From positions 48,083 to 112,082 of the forward strand of contig CATOJY010000008.1 in the NCBI GenBank assembly GCA_951800685.1: a stretch of DNA of 64,000 nt, read 5' to 3'. The notes beneath the pieces were generated by a model. It made no database searches and was not told the DNA's origin. It saw only the letters and a program-made list of their open reading frames with translations. Of the stretch, positions 9,064-17,025 are shown piece by piece. Within the stretch, counting starts at the first letter, position 1, and every line of letters begins with the position of its first letter. Source of the DNA: an uncultured Lachnospiraceae bacterium (GTDB taxonomy: Bacteria; Bacillota; Clostridia; Lachnospirales; Lachnospiraceae). The position numbers and the translations under genes are program-made.

Positions 9064-10284
9064 TTACCAATAGCATCCTTCCTCTACAGTTTTATAATTC
9101 TTAGGCCGTAAATCTTCTGTTGGTCTTACCCAATGTTCATTATACAGTTCACAAAAGGGATTCGAGTTATCCCATCTTTTTCCTTTAATCCCAAAAAGAA
9201 GCTGTAATGTCCCTCCGATGTGAATTGCTATTTTATGCAGCTTCGACTTTATAAAAGCTCCGATCGGCATACCATATGCGCCGCATCCTATAAGGGCAAC
9301 ATCAAATTCAATTCCAGAAATGTCCTCTTCCATCTTTTGTAATGCGTCAAACCATGATGAAAATTCCGAATTTTGCCCCCCCCCAATTGACTGTACCGCC
9401 TCATATGCTTTCAAGTCCATTTCTGGCAAAATATCCTGTGAAGCAAAGAGGCAGCTTCTTTTTAAATACTGCTTTTCTATTAATTTCGCAAAGGGATGTA
9501 CTACCAAAACCTTCTTCCCCTGCAACGTCCATGTCCATGACACCCCCTCCCAAAAGGGGCTTTTCATCTGACTGCTAACCAGTAATGCATCTGGAGAATA
9601 CCACTCATAGCATTCTTCTATTTTTGGAAACCAGAAACCTGCGCATAGGATATCAATTTTTCGAGCAGCATCCGCATAAATTCCGGCAAATCTGTGCACA
9701 GATATTTTATCTAACGGCCAAAATCCTGCGTTATTTTTTAGTGCCTTTGTTTCCACATCAGTCAGCATAGCAACTCTATCCCCATAAACAATATTTCCTT
9801 CCACCTCTCCCCAGCGTGCAAATAGGAAAGATTGTCCATCTAAGATTTTCCGCTCTATTAATTGCTTTGCTTTCAGATCCTCCAGTATTTTCTGACGCCG
9901 CAGACCATTATACAACCCATCCCTGTTTAATTTTTCACGTACAAACCGCATATCTGCCGGTATATATCTATATATAATTTTACCGCCAAATTCCATTATC
10001 TGATTTTCAATTTGGCTCACCACGCTATCACTCGCGACAGTTATAATAAAAATAATACGATCTATGTTTTCCATGATCCCTTCTAAGAATATCCGTTCTT
10101 TTTCGTCTGGCATATTTTTCTCATCCGAATCATAGATATATAAATTGCTTACTTTATGTATGCGCGCCTCTCTTAAAAAAAGATATCCTCTCTCACCTGC
10201 ACCCCATGCTACCCATATTTTATCTTCTTTTGCTTCCTTTATATTTTGCAGCTCTCTCGCGTTTCTAATAATCCCCTGTATCAT
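9064..10284 (-). CDS. GT-D-like glycosyltransferase candidate with N-terminal GAGxxG module
   Basis: This 406-residue protein begins with the shared module (IWVAWGAGERGYLF, 23-36). The second half carries FLFARWGEVEGNIV (153-166), which resembles the RxGDGE-type signature of GT-D fold glycosyltransferases (the DUF1792/SP_1767 group), and FDVALIGCGAYGMPIG near residue 335, where that fold has its C-terminal nucleotide-binding strand. Motif resemblance is my reading and is not a proven assignment; the canonical acidic pair is here Gly-Glu-Val-Glu. No membrane segments are seen. The start has a perfect GGAGG six bases upstream. Its position between two FkbM methyltransferases suggests a sugar transfer step on the same glycan. 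It could also be a non-catalytic relative. Confidence 0.6.
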   Translation of the reverse strand: MIQGIIRNARELQNIKEAKEDKIWVAWGAGERGYLFLREARIHKVSNLYIYDSDEKNMPDEKERIFLEGIMENIDRIIFIITVASDSVVSQIENQIMEFGGKIIYRYIPADMRFVREKLNRDGLYNGLRRQKILEDLKAKQLIERKILDGQSFLFARWGEVEGNIVYGDRVAMLTDVETKALKNNAGFWPLDKISVHRFAGIYADAARKIDILCAGFWFPKIEECYEWYSPDALLVSSQMKSPFWEGVSWTWTLQGKKVLVVHPFAKLIEKQYLKRSCLFASQDILPEMDLKAYEAVQSIGGGQNSEFSSWFDALQKMEEDISGIEFDVALIGCGAYGMPIGAFIKSKLHKIAIHIGGTLQLLFGIKGKRWDNSNPFCELYNEHWVRPTEDLRPKNYKTVEEGCYW

Positions 10285-10312
10285 GAAATTCCTCCATTAA
10301 ACTATCAAAAAA

Positions 10313-11401
10313 TCAAACAGCAAAAAGCGTTAATCCCTGCGGAATCCCAACCGTGTATCTAAGATATATTTTATACCGAGGATTTATATTTTTAATAACC
10401 AAATACGTTTCCAACAACACGTTTTCATCAAAACCTGCACGAATTATTAGTTTAGGTTTTCTCTCCCTTAAAAGATTTTTTCCCCCTTCCAATACCTCTG
10501 AAACGGAAAACGCAAAATTTATTTTAATAATAGAAATCATTTCTCCCATGGGTAATTCTTCACACAAACGATCAATTGTGACTGCAGGATATGTCTTATA
10601 TGCAGATGTGGAAGTTTTTATTCCTCCCTGCTCCCGATCCCCTTCAAAATGTACTGTCCCACATTCATTGTATGCGCATACCTGTTTTGCTATAATATTA
10701 TTAATTCCTCTATTCTCAATCTCTTTGCGCAATAACAGGTAATTTTCTTCTTCAGGCTCAAGTGCAATTACAGACCTGTAATTGTAGTTGACTGTTTGTA
10801 AAAAAGACCAAATCGCTTTTCCATAACATGCGCCAATATCTAAAAACGTCTCCTCGCTGCTTAATTGAATCACATCATTTTTAAAATATGTGACATCTTT
10901 ATCATAACAATCGAACATATACTCTGCTTTATCATATAATCTGCTCTCTAAATAGCTCTTTAGACATTTTTTTGACTTCTCGTCTTCCAATGCTGCATAA
11001 AAAGATTGTAAAATCGAATAATTTTCCTCTATAAAATTTATGTCAATCAAATCATACATACTATAACACAGACTGGATAAGCAGTAGATGTTCTCTACAT
11101 TATTTATATCCTTTAATAGCTCTATCCCTTCCGCATAATTTGCATGACCTATAATCACACTAAAACTGGAATGGGTCTCCATTAGCTGTTCTATACTGTA
11201 AACAGGAAGATCATGAAACATAAAATCTGAATCCGTAGAAACGTTAACGAAAAAACCATCCACATTAATATTAAATTTTACACAATAATTGTAAACATTC
11301 CTGGCTAACGCGCCGATGCCCCAAATAAAGATTGGGTTTTTATCTTCTTTCACTAAAATATATTGTGGTGTCAAAGGTTTACTTAATACGATCTTTTCCA
11401 T
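10313..11401 (-). CDS. FkbM-like methyltransferase with N-terminal module
   Basis: The protein has 362 residues. The N-terminal module reads FIWGIGALARNVY (25-37), a GIG variant of the GAG loop. The linker contains DEKSKKCLKSYLESRLY, matching the equivalent region of the FkbM protein at 1597-2691. Motif I of the SAM domain is FLDIGACYGKA (186-196), with an IALEPEEEN strand after it. The C-terminal IKNINPRYKIYLRYTVG is also shared with that paralogue. It is therefore the second copy of a three-part architecture: module, helical linker, FkbM. It follows the symporter gene by 20 bases. A sugar O-methyltransferase role is inferred from the family. Confidence 0.78.
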   Translation of the reverse strand: MEKIVLSKPLTPQYILVKEDKNPIFIWGIGALARNVYNYCVKFNINVDGFFVNVSTDSDFMFHDLPVYSIEQLMETHSSFSVIIGHANYAEGIELLKDINNVENIYCLSSLCYSMYDLIDINFIEENYSILQSFYAALEDEKSKKCLKSYLESRLYDKAEYMFDCYDKDVTYFKNDVIQLSSEETFLDIGACYGKAIWSFLQTVNYNYRSVIALEPEEENYLLLRKEIENRGINNIIAKQVCAYNECGTVHFEGDREQGGIKTSTSAYKTYPAVTIDRLCEELPMGEMISIIKINFAFSVSEVLEGGKNLLRERKPKLIIRAGFDENVLLETYLVIKNINPRYKIYLRYTVGIPQGLTLFAV

Positions 11402-11421
11402 TAACCAATAATCCTTTTCTG

Positions 11422-12624
11422 CTATATTTTCCTACCATTAATCTTCTTTTCCACAATACATGCCGTCATAGCATCGCCTGTCACATTAATCATAGTTCTT
11501 CCCATATCTAATACACGGTCAATTCCCGCAACTATAGCAATGCCATCTACAGGAAGTCCTACAGAGACTAAAACCGTGCTCAACACGATCATTCCTGCTC
11601 CAGGCACACCCGCAGCGCCTATTGATGCCAGTGTACCAGTCAAAATAACCATAAGCTGCATGGTGAGACTCATCTCTATTCCATACACCTGTGCAATAAA
11701 TAAAGCTACAATTCCTTGATACAGCGCATTCCCATCCATATTGATCGTAGCTCCTAAAGGCAATACGAAGCCACTGACTTCTTTCGATATTCCTAACTTT
11801 TCCTGTGTTCTTTGCATAGAGATCGGTAAAGCCGCCGCTGAGCTACATGTCACAAACGCAATAACTTGTGCCGGCAGCATTCCTGTAAAAAACTCTTTAA
11901 TAGAAAAGTCTGAAAAGCATTTTATGGAGGTGCAATAAATGAATCCCATATGAATGATTACTGCAAGATAAAATACCAAAATCAGTTTCCCCAGTGGAAG
12001 CAAAACCGCCACTCCATTTTGTGCGACAGTTGGTATCATCAATCCCAAAATTCCTATTGGCGTTAACGCCATTACGCCATTGGTAATTACAATCATTGTT
12101 TCAAATATGTCTTCTATGCAATCATGCAGCACCTTTCCTTTCGGGGCCACTTTTACAAGGCTTACTCCAATCACGATAGCTGCAAATATAATTTGCAGCA
12201 TATTCGCATTTAACAATGCGCCAAGAATATTATCCGGGAAAATTCCAACCAAGGTATCTGTCAGACTAGGAAACTGTTTCATTTCATATGTATCGCCTCC
12301 CATCATTACTCCCAAACCAGGTTTGAATATATTGGAAAGCGTCAGTCCTATTATGACTGCAAAGGCAGTCGTAAATAGAAAGATTATAACTGTCATAATC
12401 CCCATTTTGCCAATTTTCTTAACATCAGAAATACTGGATACCCCCAAGATCAAAGAAGTGAATACTAATGGGACCATGATCATTTTAATAAGATTCACAT
12501 AGATTGTTCCCAACGGTGAAAACAACAATGCAATATCTGTTTTTCCCTGCAAACACCCTCCAATAATTACACTCAATAGTAAAGAACCTATAATTGTTAC
12601 TGACAACACATTTTTTTTATTCAT
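11422..12624 (-). CDS. Dicarboxylate/amino acid:cation symporter (DAACS family)
   Basis: This 400-residue membrane protein is of the GltP/DctA/SstT type. The family signature PLGATINMDGNALYQG lies near residue 288, with serine-rich TCSSAAALPIS (re-entrant loop 1) before it and the GAAGVPGAGMIVL loop after it. About eight hydrophobic segments are visible, starting with VTIIGSLLLSVIIGG. These proteins import glutamate, aspartate, C4-dicarboxylates or Ser/Thr with Na+ or H+. Its ATG overlaps the stop of the ATP-grasp gene as ATGA, so the two are translationally coupled. This suggests that it imports the carboxylate or amino acid that the ligase uses (inference). It is unusual as the second gene of a glycan operon. 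Confidence 0.92.
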   Translation of the reverse strand: MNKKNVLSVTIIGSLLLSVIIGGCLQGKTDIALLFSPLGTIYVNLIKMIMVPLVFTSLILGVSSISDVKKIGKMGIMTVIIFLFTTAFAVIIGLTLSNIFKPGLGVMMGGDTYEMKQFPSLTDTLVGIFPDNILGALLNANMLQIIFAAIVIGVSLVKVAPKGKVLHDCIEDIFETMIVITNGVMALTPIGILGLMIPTVAQNGVAVLLPLGKLILVFYLAVIIHMGFIYCTSIKCFSDFSIKEFFTGMLPAQVIAFVTCSSAAALPISMQRTQEKLGISKEVSGFVLPLGATINMDGNALYQGIVALFIAQVYGIEMSLTMQLMVILTGTLASIGAAGVPGAGMIVLSTVLVSVGLPVDGIAIVAGIDRVLDMGRTMINVTGDAMTACIVEKKINGRKI

Positions 12625-13814
12625 CTTTTCTCCTCGTCGACAATTACCTGAATATAGTTACCAATATTTTTAATATCCTCTTCCATCTCATTCGGATCGC
12701 TGAATTTAATGAGAGCAACACCCACAACTCCATTACTATTTTGATAAGTGCCTACATAATCTCCTGGCTGCTTATGGATATATATTTTTTCAATTTTATC
12801 TTGTATATATTGATCCACATAGAGCCTCTGGAATTTACCATTCTTACCGCTTCCTATAATATACTGAAAACAACACTTTATCTGCCCCGGCATCCTGATC
12901 TTAGATTCCGTTCCCATGGCAAGCTGCAATACTGCTGTTACTTCATCCTCTCCTGTAGCAAGCTGCATTAATTGTGGAACATAATTGCCGCCAGTTCTTG
13001 GGCCAATTTCTATAATATATATCTGCCCTCCCCCTGTTACTCTAACCTCTACATTAACACCACCACAATCAAACCCGCTGCGTTCAATGAATCTTGCCAC
13101 TTCCATATTCACTTTTTCCATGAAATCACTATCTATTTGAGAGGGTAGTGATGTGCCAATTGGAACTGTATTTAAAAATCTTTGGTCTCCCAAAGCTATA
13201 AACTGTAACTTTCCATTTGCTACAACACCGTCCCCATGTAACTGGCAATACGGAGATGGAATAAATTCTTCAATAATAACCCTGCCGCAATGGGAATATG
13301 ATATCGCAGCTTGAAATGCCTTATCTAATTCTGCATGATTATTTACTTTCGTTACCCCTTTGCTGCCAGAGGAATCTACAGGCTTAACCATGCAAGGAAA
13401 TACTATTTTATCTTCAATCTCTCTCATTTCCTCTAAATTTGTGACAACATTAAAATAAGGGAAATTAAATCCTTCCTTTCTCTGGAATTCCCTAAATAGA
13501 TCCTTTCGGAATAACCTCCGCACAGACTCATATGAGCTGCCTGCCAATCCCAGTTTATCACTTATATATGCGCATGTACGTGCAGAAGGATCTGAGGCAT
13601 AGGCAATTATCCCATCTATGCCCTTTTTTGCCGCATATTCTAAAACTTCTTCTTGTTCAATGGTACTTATATTTTTATATTCATCAGAAAATTTATGTCC
13701 TGGATTATCCGGAAGATAATCACATGTGATCACATATAATCCCATTTCTTTTGCTCTCTTGATTGCTGGGATTTGTGCCATAGCACCTCCTAACATTAAA
13801 ATTCTCTCTTTCAT
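12621..13814 (-). CDS. ATP-grasp ligase, first gene of the glycan operon
   Basis: The protein has about 397 residues. I chose the ATG at 13814, which has AAAGGA upstream, over the TTG at 13844. The N-terminus RILMLGGAMAQIPAIKRAKEM is the pre-ATP-grasp Rossmann start typical of carboxylate-amine ligases of the PurK/CarB/L-amino-acid-ligase group. The central part holds FPCMVKPVDSSGSKGVT (ATP-binding lysine and glycine loop) and VIIEEFI, and the catalytic region has IYIIEIGPRTGGNYVP with the Mg-binding Glu. Such enzymes form an acyl phosphate and join it to an amine. The substrate is unknown; the coupled amino-acid symporter hints at an acidic amino acid. Addition of an amino acid to an amino sugar would fit the operon but is speculative. 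Confidence 0.85.
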   Translation of the reverse strand: MKERILMLGGAMAQIPAIKRAKEMGLYVITCDYLPDNPGHKFSDEYKNISTIEQEEVLEYAAKKGIDGIIAYASDPSARTCAYISDKLGLAGSSYESVRRLFRKDLFREFQRKEGFNFPYFNVVTNLEEMREIEDKIVFPCMVKPVDSSGSKGVTKVNNHAELDKAFQAAISYSHCGRVIIEEFIPSPYCQLHGDGVVANGKLQFIALGDQRFLNTVPIGTSLPSQIDSDFMEKVNMEVARFIERSGFDCGGVNVEVRVTGGGQIYIIEIGPRTGGNYVPQLMQLATGEDEVTAVLQLAMGTESKIRMPGQIKCCFQYIIGSGKNGKFQRLYVDQYIQDKIEKIYIHKQPGDYVGTYQNSNGVVGVALIKFSDPNEMEEDIKNIGNYIQVIVDEEKR

Positions 13815-13840
13815 TTCCGCAAATTCCTTTCGTTTTTTTA

Positions 13841-13988
13841 TCAATCTGCCTGAATTCCCAGCCTATTCATAGAGTTCCACAAAAAATGCCATTGCGCCTT
13901 GATGCAATGACAATTTACATTTCTATCATATATCTGCATCCATGCACCCTTTGTCCATTCATCCTGAATTACTGTATTAAATATCGGC
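13841..13988 (-). repeat. Leader module copy A, upstream of the ATP-grasp gene
   Basis: This about 140-bp leader is one of two colinear copies; the other is upstream of cysD. On the plus strand the shared blocks are AATTCCC (13853), a hairpin (13890-13909), TCTGCATCCATGC (13933), TGAATTA (13965) and ATATCGGCA (13981). In copy B the same blocks follow in the same order, with spacing 80 versus 73 and 48 versus 47 bases between the main blocks. The distance from the last block to the start codon is also similar. An open frame through the copy is not conserved, so I read it as regulatory, not coding. Confidence 0.75.
13881..13909 (-). terminator. Intrinsic terminator/attenuator in leader A
   Basis: On the minus strand the 6-bp perfect stem CATTGC/GCAATG (8-base loop) is followed four bases later by six T. 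It lies about 70 bases downstream of the sigma-28-like promoter and 67 bases before the ATP-grasp start. It can therefore act both as an attenuator of the glycan operon and as a stop for read-through from cysA. Confidence 0.75.
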
Positions 13989-14008
13989 ACACGCTGCAAA
14001 TTTCTTTA
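13981..14008 (-). promoter_or_regulatory. Sigma-28 (SigD/FliA)-type promoter of the glycan operon
   Basis: The minus strand shows TAAA (14005-14008), 16 bases, then GCCGATAT (13981-13988). The -10 box is a perfect match to the Gram-positive flagellar sigma consensus TAAA-N15-GCCGATAT. The same -10 octamer occurs at the equivalent place upstream of cysD. No sigma-A promoter is apparent between the terminator and the gene. Confidence 0.72.
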
Positions 14009-14064
14009 GTTCGTTCCTGATGGCAGAGTAGGCAGAGTATCCCCGTAAAGCTGTACATTCCCCT

Positions 14065-14808
14065 CTATCCTTCCCGTCCAGCCATCATAACCTCTAACCT
14101 CTTTGCATCAATAAAATCTGTCACAAACTCCGTTGCCGGACGCCTGCAGATATCTTCGGGCGTACCTACCTGTTCTATTTTCCCATGGTTTGTGATAATT
14201 ACCGTATCCGCCACTTCTACAGCTTCCTCCTGGTCATGCGTCACAAAAATGCTAGTCACTCCAACCCTTCCAATCATTTCTTTCAACCATGTCCGCAGCT
14301 CCCGGCGCACCTTAGCATCAATCGCGGCAAAAGGTTCATCCAGCAGAAGCAACTGCGGATCAGGAGCCAATGCACGAGCAAACGCTACCCTCTGACGTTG
14401 TCCTCCTGACAATTGATGCGGATACCTTTTCCCCAGATCCTGCATAGAAACCAATTCCAGAAGTTCTCCCACCCGGCTCTTAATTTCCCCTTTACTTTTT
14501 TTCTGTACTTCCAAACCAAAGGCGATATTATCTGCCACTGTCATATACCGAAACAACGCATAATCCTGAAAAACAAATCCAATCCCTCTTTTGCTCCCCG
14601 GAATTTCATTTACTCTGACTCCATTTATCATAATATCCCCCGAATCAGGTTTATCTAATCCGGCAATCATTCTCAAAATTGTTGTTTTACCACTCCCGCT
14701 GGGACCAAGCAGCGCCGCCAGATGTCCTTTTTCTACTCCAAAATTTACATCCTTAGAAGCCTGAAAGCCATCAAAACTCTTGTTGATCTGTCTCATTTCC
14801 ACATACAT
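14065..14808 (-). CDS. cysA: Sulfate ABC transporter ATP-binding protein
   Basis: This 247-residue ABC ATPase has Walker A GPSGSGKTT (35-43), Q-loop FVFQDYALF, signature LSGGQRQRVAFARAL, Walker B LLLLDEPFAAID and the switch histidine in FVTHDQEEA. The sequence is typical of CysA/MalK-like importers of sulfate or thiosulfate. It is about 100 residues shorter than enterobacterial CysA because the C-terminal TOBE-type regulatory part is missing. It acts on the inner face of the membrane with the CysT and CysW homologues encoded upstream. It is separated from them by a methyltransferase gene and a terminator-like hairpin, so its expression may be lower than that of the permeases. Molybdate transport is a less likely alternative. 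Confidence 0.9.
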   Translation of the reverse strand: MYVEMRQINKSFDGFQASKDVNFGVEKGHLAALLGPSGSGKTTILRMIAGLDKPDSGDIMINGVRVNEIPGSKRGIGFVFQDYALFRYMTVADNIAFGLEVQKKSKGEIKSRVGELLELVSMQDLGKRYPHQLSGGQRQRVAFARALAPDPQLLLLDEPFAAIDAKVRRELRTWLKEMIGRVGVTSIFVTHDQEEAVEVADTVIITNHGKIEQVGTPEDICRRPATEFVTDFIDAKRLEVMMAGREG

Positions 14809-14871
14809 TGCTTTATCTTATCCCTTTCTTCTTAGTTTAATACTTCCTTTTCCTTTCACCTGTCTATTTTT

Positions 14872-14920
14872 AGAAGAAAGAGGCTGAACCACTACCACTA
14901 AGATCAGTAATAATTCAGCC
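14872..14920 (-). terminator. Terminator-like hairpin between methyltransferase gene and cysA
   Basis: On the minus strand GGCTGAA pairs with TTCAGCC (14882-14920). An inner stem ATTACT/AGTGGT contains two G-U pairs. The pyrimidine-rich TCTTTCTTCT follows. The T run is interrupted, so termination may be partial. It would lower cysA expression relative to the upstream genes. Confidence 0.5.
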
Positions 14921-14947
14921 CTATATCCTCATATTCTTTCTCATCAC

Positions 14948-15985
14948 TTAATTGGATTTTTTAATTGCCACAATGATCACATCATCCTCGATAAATCCAT
15001 ATTTACTAATGTCTGTTGCATCAATCTCCCTTTCAGGGCTGTAAATTTGCAATTCTAATCCATACTTCTCAAATCTGGCTTTATAATCACTGCCGTATAA
15101 CCGCACATGATCAATCTGGCCATACGCCTTTAATCTGGCTTCCGGAGAAATAATTGCTGAATCTTCATATGTTGTCATATCTGTGCAGATCGGAAAGGAG
15201 AATATCCATTTACCATTCTTTTTCAGCACCCGCTTAACTTCCTCTACCGCTCTTTTTTCATCAGCGACATGTTCCATAACATGATTACAAATAACGTAAT
15301 CAAACGTATTATCCCTATATTGAATATCCGTAATGTCTGTCACATGCATGGCCTGTCCCATAACAATATCCGCTGTATAATAATCAATTTTTTTGTTCTG
15401 CTTTATATACTCCATAATGCCTCTTTCCGGAGCAAAATGAAGTACACGGCCAGAAATTTCAGAAATATCCGTTTTGTTCTGCAAAACGTAGTAGAACCAA
15501 CGCTCTCTATCTCCAGCTCCACAGCATGGACATATACAGTTACTTCGGTAACCTCCTCCAATAATATGATGCCTGTTAAATATTTCCTCCTGAATTCCCA
15601 TAGGTAAAAATTCTTTAAAATTGCTTTTACAGATAATGCAGTGCTTATCGCCTGCTAAATAAGGTTTTCTCCTTGTAACCAAATTATCTGCTATGAAATT
15701 TCCGCAATAATAAACTTCAATATTTGTACTGTCAGCCCTATAAATATTTCTTTCAATTTCCTGGGATATTCTTTTATCACCTATCGCAATAAAAACAATT
15801 TTATCGCCTTCGATCCTTATCATTTCTTCAAATGAGATTACGGGAATCCCTTTTACCTCAGCCCCTCTCTCTGGTTCTTCTGTCTGCACAAAATAATCAA
15901 TATGCATGAAAGGTGTAAAACATTGAAATAATAACTGACCATATTTGCCAGCTCCATAAATAAACTTTAGCGCCCTCTTTTCCAT
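14948..15985 (-). CDS. SAM-dependent methyltransferase with GAGxxG module and Cys cluster
   Basis: The protein has about 345 residues; the ATG at 15985 is preferred because AGGAG lies 7 bases upstream. It starts with the module seen in the glycan operon (LKFIYGAGKYGQLLF, about 6-20). The middle has CIICKSNF and, about 35 residues on, CICPCCGAGDRERW, which looks like a metal-binding cysteine cluster. The C-terminal part is a class I methyltransferase of the UbiE/Methyltransf_11 type, with VLHFAPERG (motif I position) and YRDNTFDYVICNHVMEHV. It interrupts the sulfate transport genes: cysW is 81 bases upstream and cysA is downstream. By module content it belongs with the glycan genes and not with sulfate uptake. 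Its substrate is unknown. Confidence 0.82.
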   Translation of the reverse strand: MEKRALKFIYGAGKYGQLLFQCFTPFMHIDYFVQTEEPERGAEVKGIPVISFEEMIRIEGDKIVFIAIGDKRISQEIERNIYRADSTNIEVYYCGNFIADNLVTRRKPYLAGDKHCIICKSNFKEFLPMGIQEEIFNRHHIIGGGYRSNCICPCCGAGDRERWFYYVLQNKTDISEISGRVLHFAPERGIMEYIKQNKKIDYYTADIVMGQAMHVTDITDIQYRDNTFDYVICNHVMEHVADEKRAVEEVKRVLKKNGKWIFSFPICTDMTTYEDSAIISPEARLKAYGQIDHVRLYGSDYKARFEKYGLELQIYSPEREIDATDISKYGFIEDDVIIVAIKKSN

Positions 15986-16066
15986 CACTCATCTCCTACA
16001 AATACGACGTTTTATGTTTTCATTACTATAACAGATATCATTTAATATGTATAGGTTCCATTTCAT

Positions 16067-16960
16067 TCACAGCACATTCCTTCTACGCTCTACCAAACTT
16101 CTCACAATCAAGATCATTACCGCAAGAATAACTAAAATAGAGGAAACTGCAAATGCCGCCACTGTATTAAACTCATTATAAAGAATTTCCACATGAAGCG
16201 GCAGCGTATTCGTCTTGCCTCTCAAATGTCCGGAAATAACAGATACTGCACCAAATTCTCCCATGGCACGTGCGGCGCATAGCACAATCCCATACACCAA
16301 TGCCCATTTGATATGTGGAAATGTTATTTTCCGAAAAATCGTGCTCCCAGTTGCACCCATTAATGCCGCTGCTTCTTCCTCATCTTTTCCCTGCGCATTC
16401 ATAACAGGGAAAATTTCCCGAAAAACATACGGAAATGTGACAAAAATCGTTGCCAAAACCACACCTGGCACTGCAAATACGATCTTGATTCCATAGGATT
16501 TCAAAAAGTCTCCCATCCATCCGACGTTTCCGAAAGTCAATATAAATACTAGCCCTGCGATCACTGGAGAAATCGAAAACGGAATATCGATAAAGGTCGT
16601 TAGGACTTGCCGCCCTCTGAAATAAAACTTAGAAAGCAGGAAGGACGCAAATACACCAAAGATTGTATTGGCCAGCACAGCACATACCGTTGCAAACAAA
16701 GTAAGCTGCAACGCCTTCAAAGTATACTCATCCATCACAGCTTCTACATACTCTTGCCAGCCGTTACGCAGCGCATTGGTCAAAACAACAAACAGTGGTA
16801 GAATCAACATCACAAACAAAAACAGTATAGAAACTCCAATCAAAATATAACAGACAGCGCCCCCAGATTTCTCTTTGTGTGTTTCTACTACTTTCCGTAT
16901 GGAGTGAATATCATCTTCAACACGGTCCTGCCCGTAAGTCTCTCTTACCTTTTTTGTCAT
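16067..16960 (-). CDS. cysW: Sulfate ABC transporter permease CysW
   Basis: This permease has about 297 residues, with the start at 16960 chosen for the GAGG six bases upstream. About six hydrophobic spans are visible, beginning with VCYILIGVSILFLFVMLILP. The cytoplasmic EAA loop that docks on the ATPase reads EEEAAALMGATG with a following FRKITFPHIK. MGEFGAVSVISGHLRGKTNTLP is characteristic of CysW-type sulfate/thiosulfate permeases. It forms the membrane channel with CysT. It lies about 65 bases downstream of cysT in the same operon. Confidence 0.93.
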   Translation of the reverse strand: MTKKVRETYGQDRVEDDIHSIRKVVETHKEKSGGAVCYILIGVSILFLFVMLILPLFVVLTNALRNGWQEYVEAVMDEYTLKALQLTLFATVCAVLANTIFGVFASFLLSKFYFRGRQVLTTFIDIPFSISPVIAGLVFILTFGNVGWMGDFLKSYGIKIVFAVPGVVLATIFVTFPYVFREIFPVMNAQGKDEEEAAALMGATGSTIFRKITFPHIKWALVYGIVLCAARAMGEFGAVSVISGHLRGKTNTLPLHVEILYNEFNTVAAFAVSSILVILAVMILIVRSLVERRRNVL

Positions 16961-17025
16961 ACCACACCTCACTGTACTTTATTGTCTCTTTCCATATGAT
17001 TTTGCCAAAAAATATTTTGGTCCAA

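Noticed and set aside
13837..14010. Protein-like open frame through leader copy A and a similar one through copy B
   Set aside because: I first read these as gene remnants. Stops fall at different places, while promoter, blocks and hairpin are colinear, so a repeated regulatory leader explains them better.
13989..14060. 29-codon ORF with two CxxC motifs just after cysA (MYSFTGILCLLCHQE...)
   Set aside because: The ATG is too close to any ribosome site, the frame is not conserved with leader copy B, and the region overlaps the sigma-28-type promoter.
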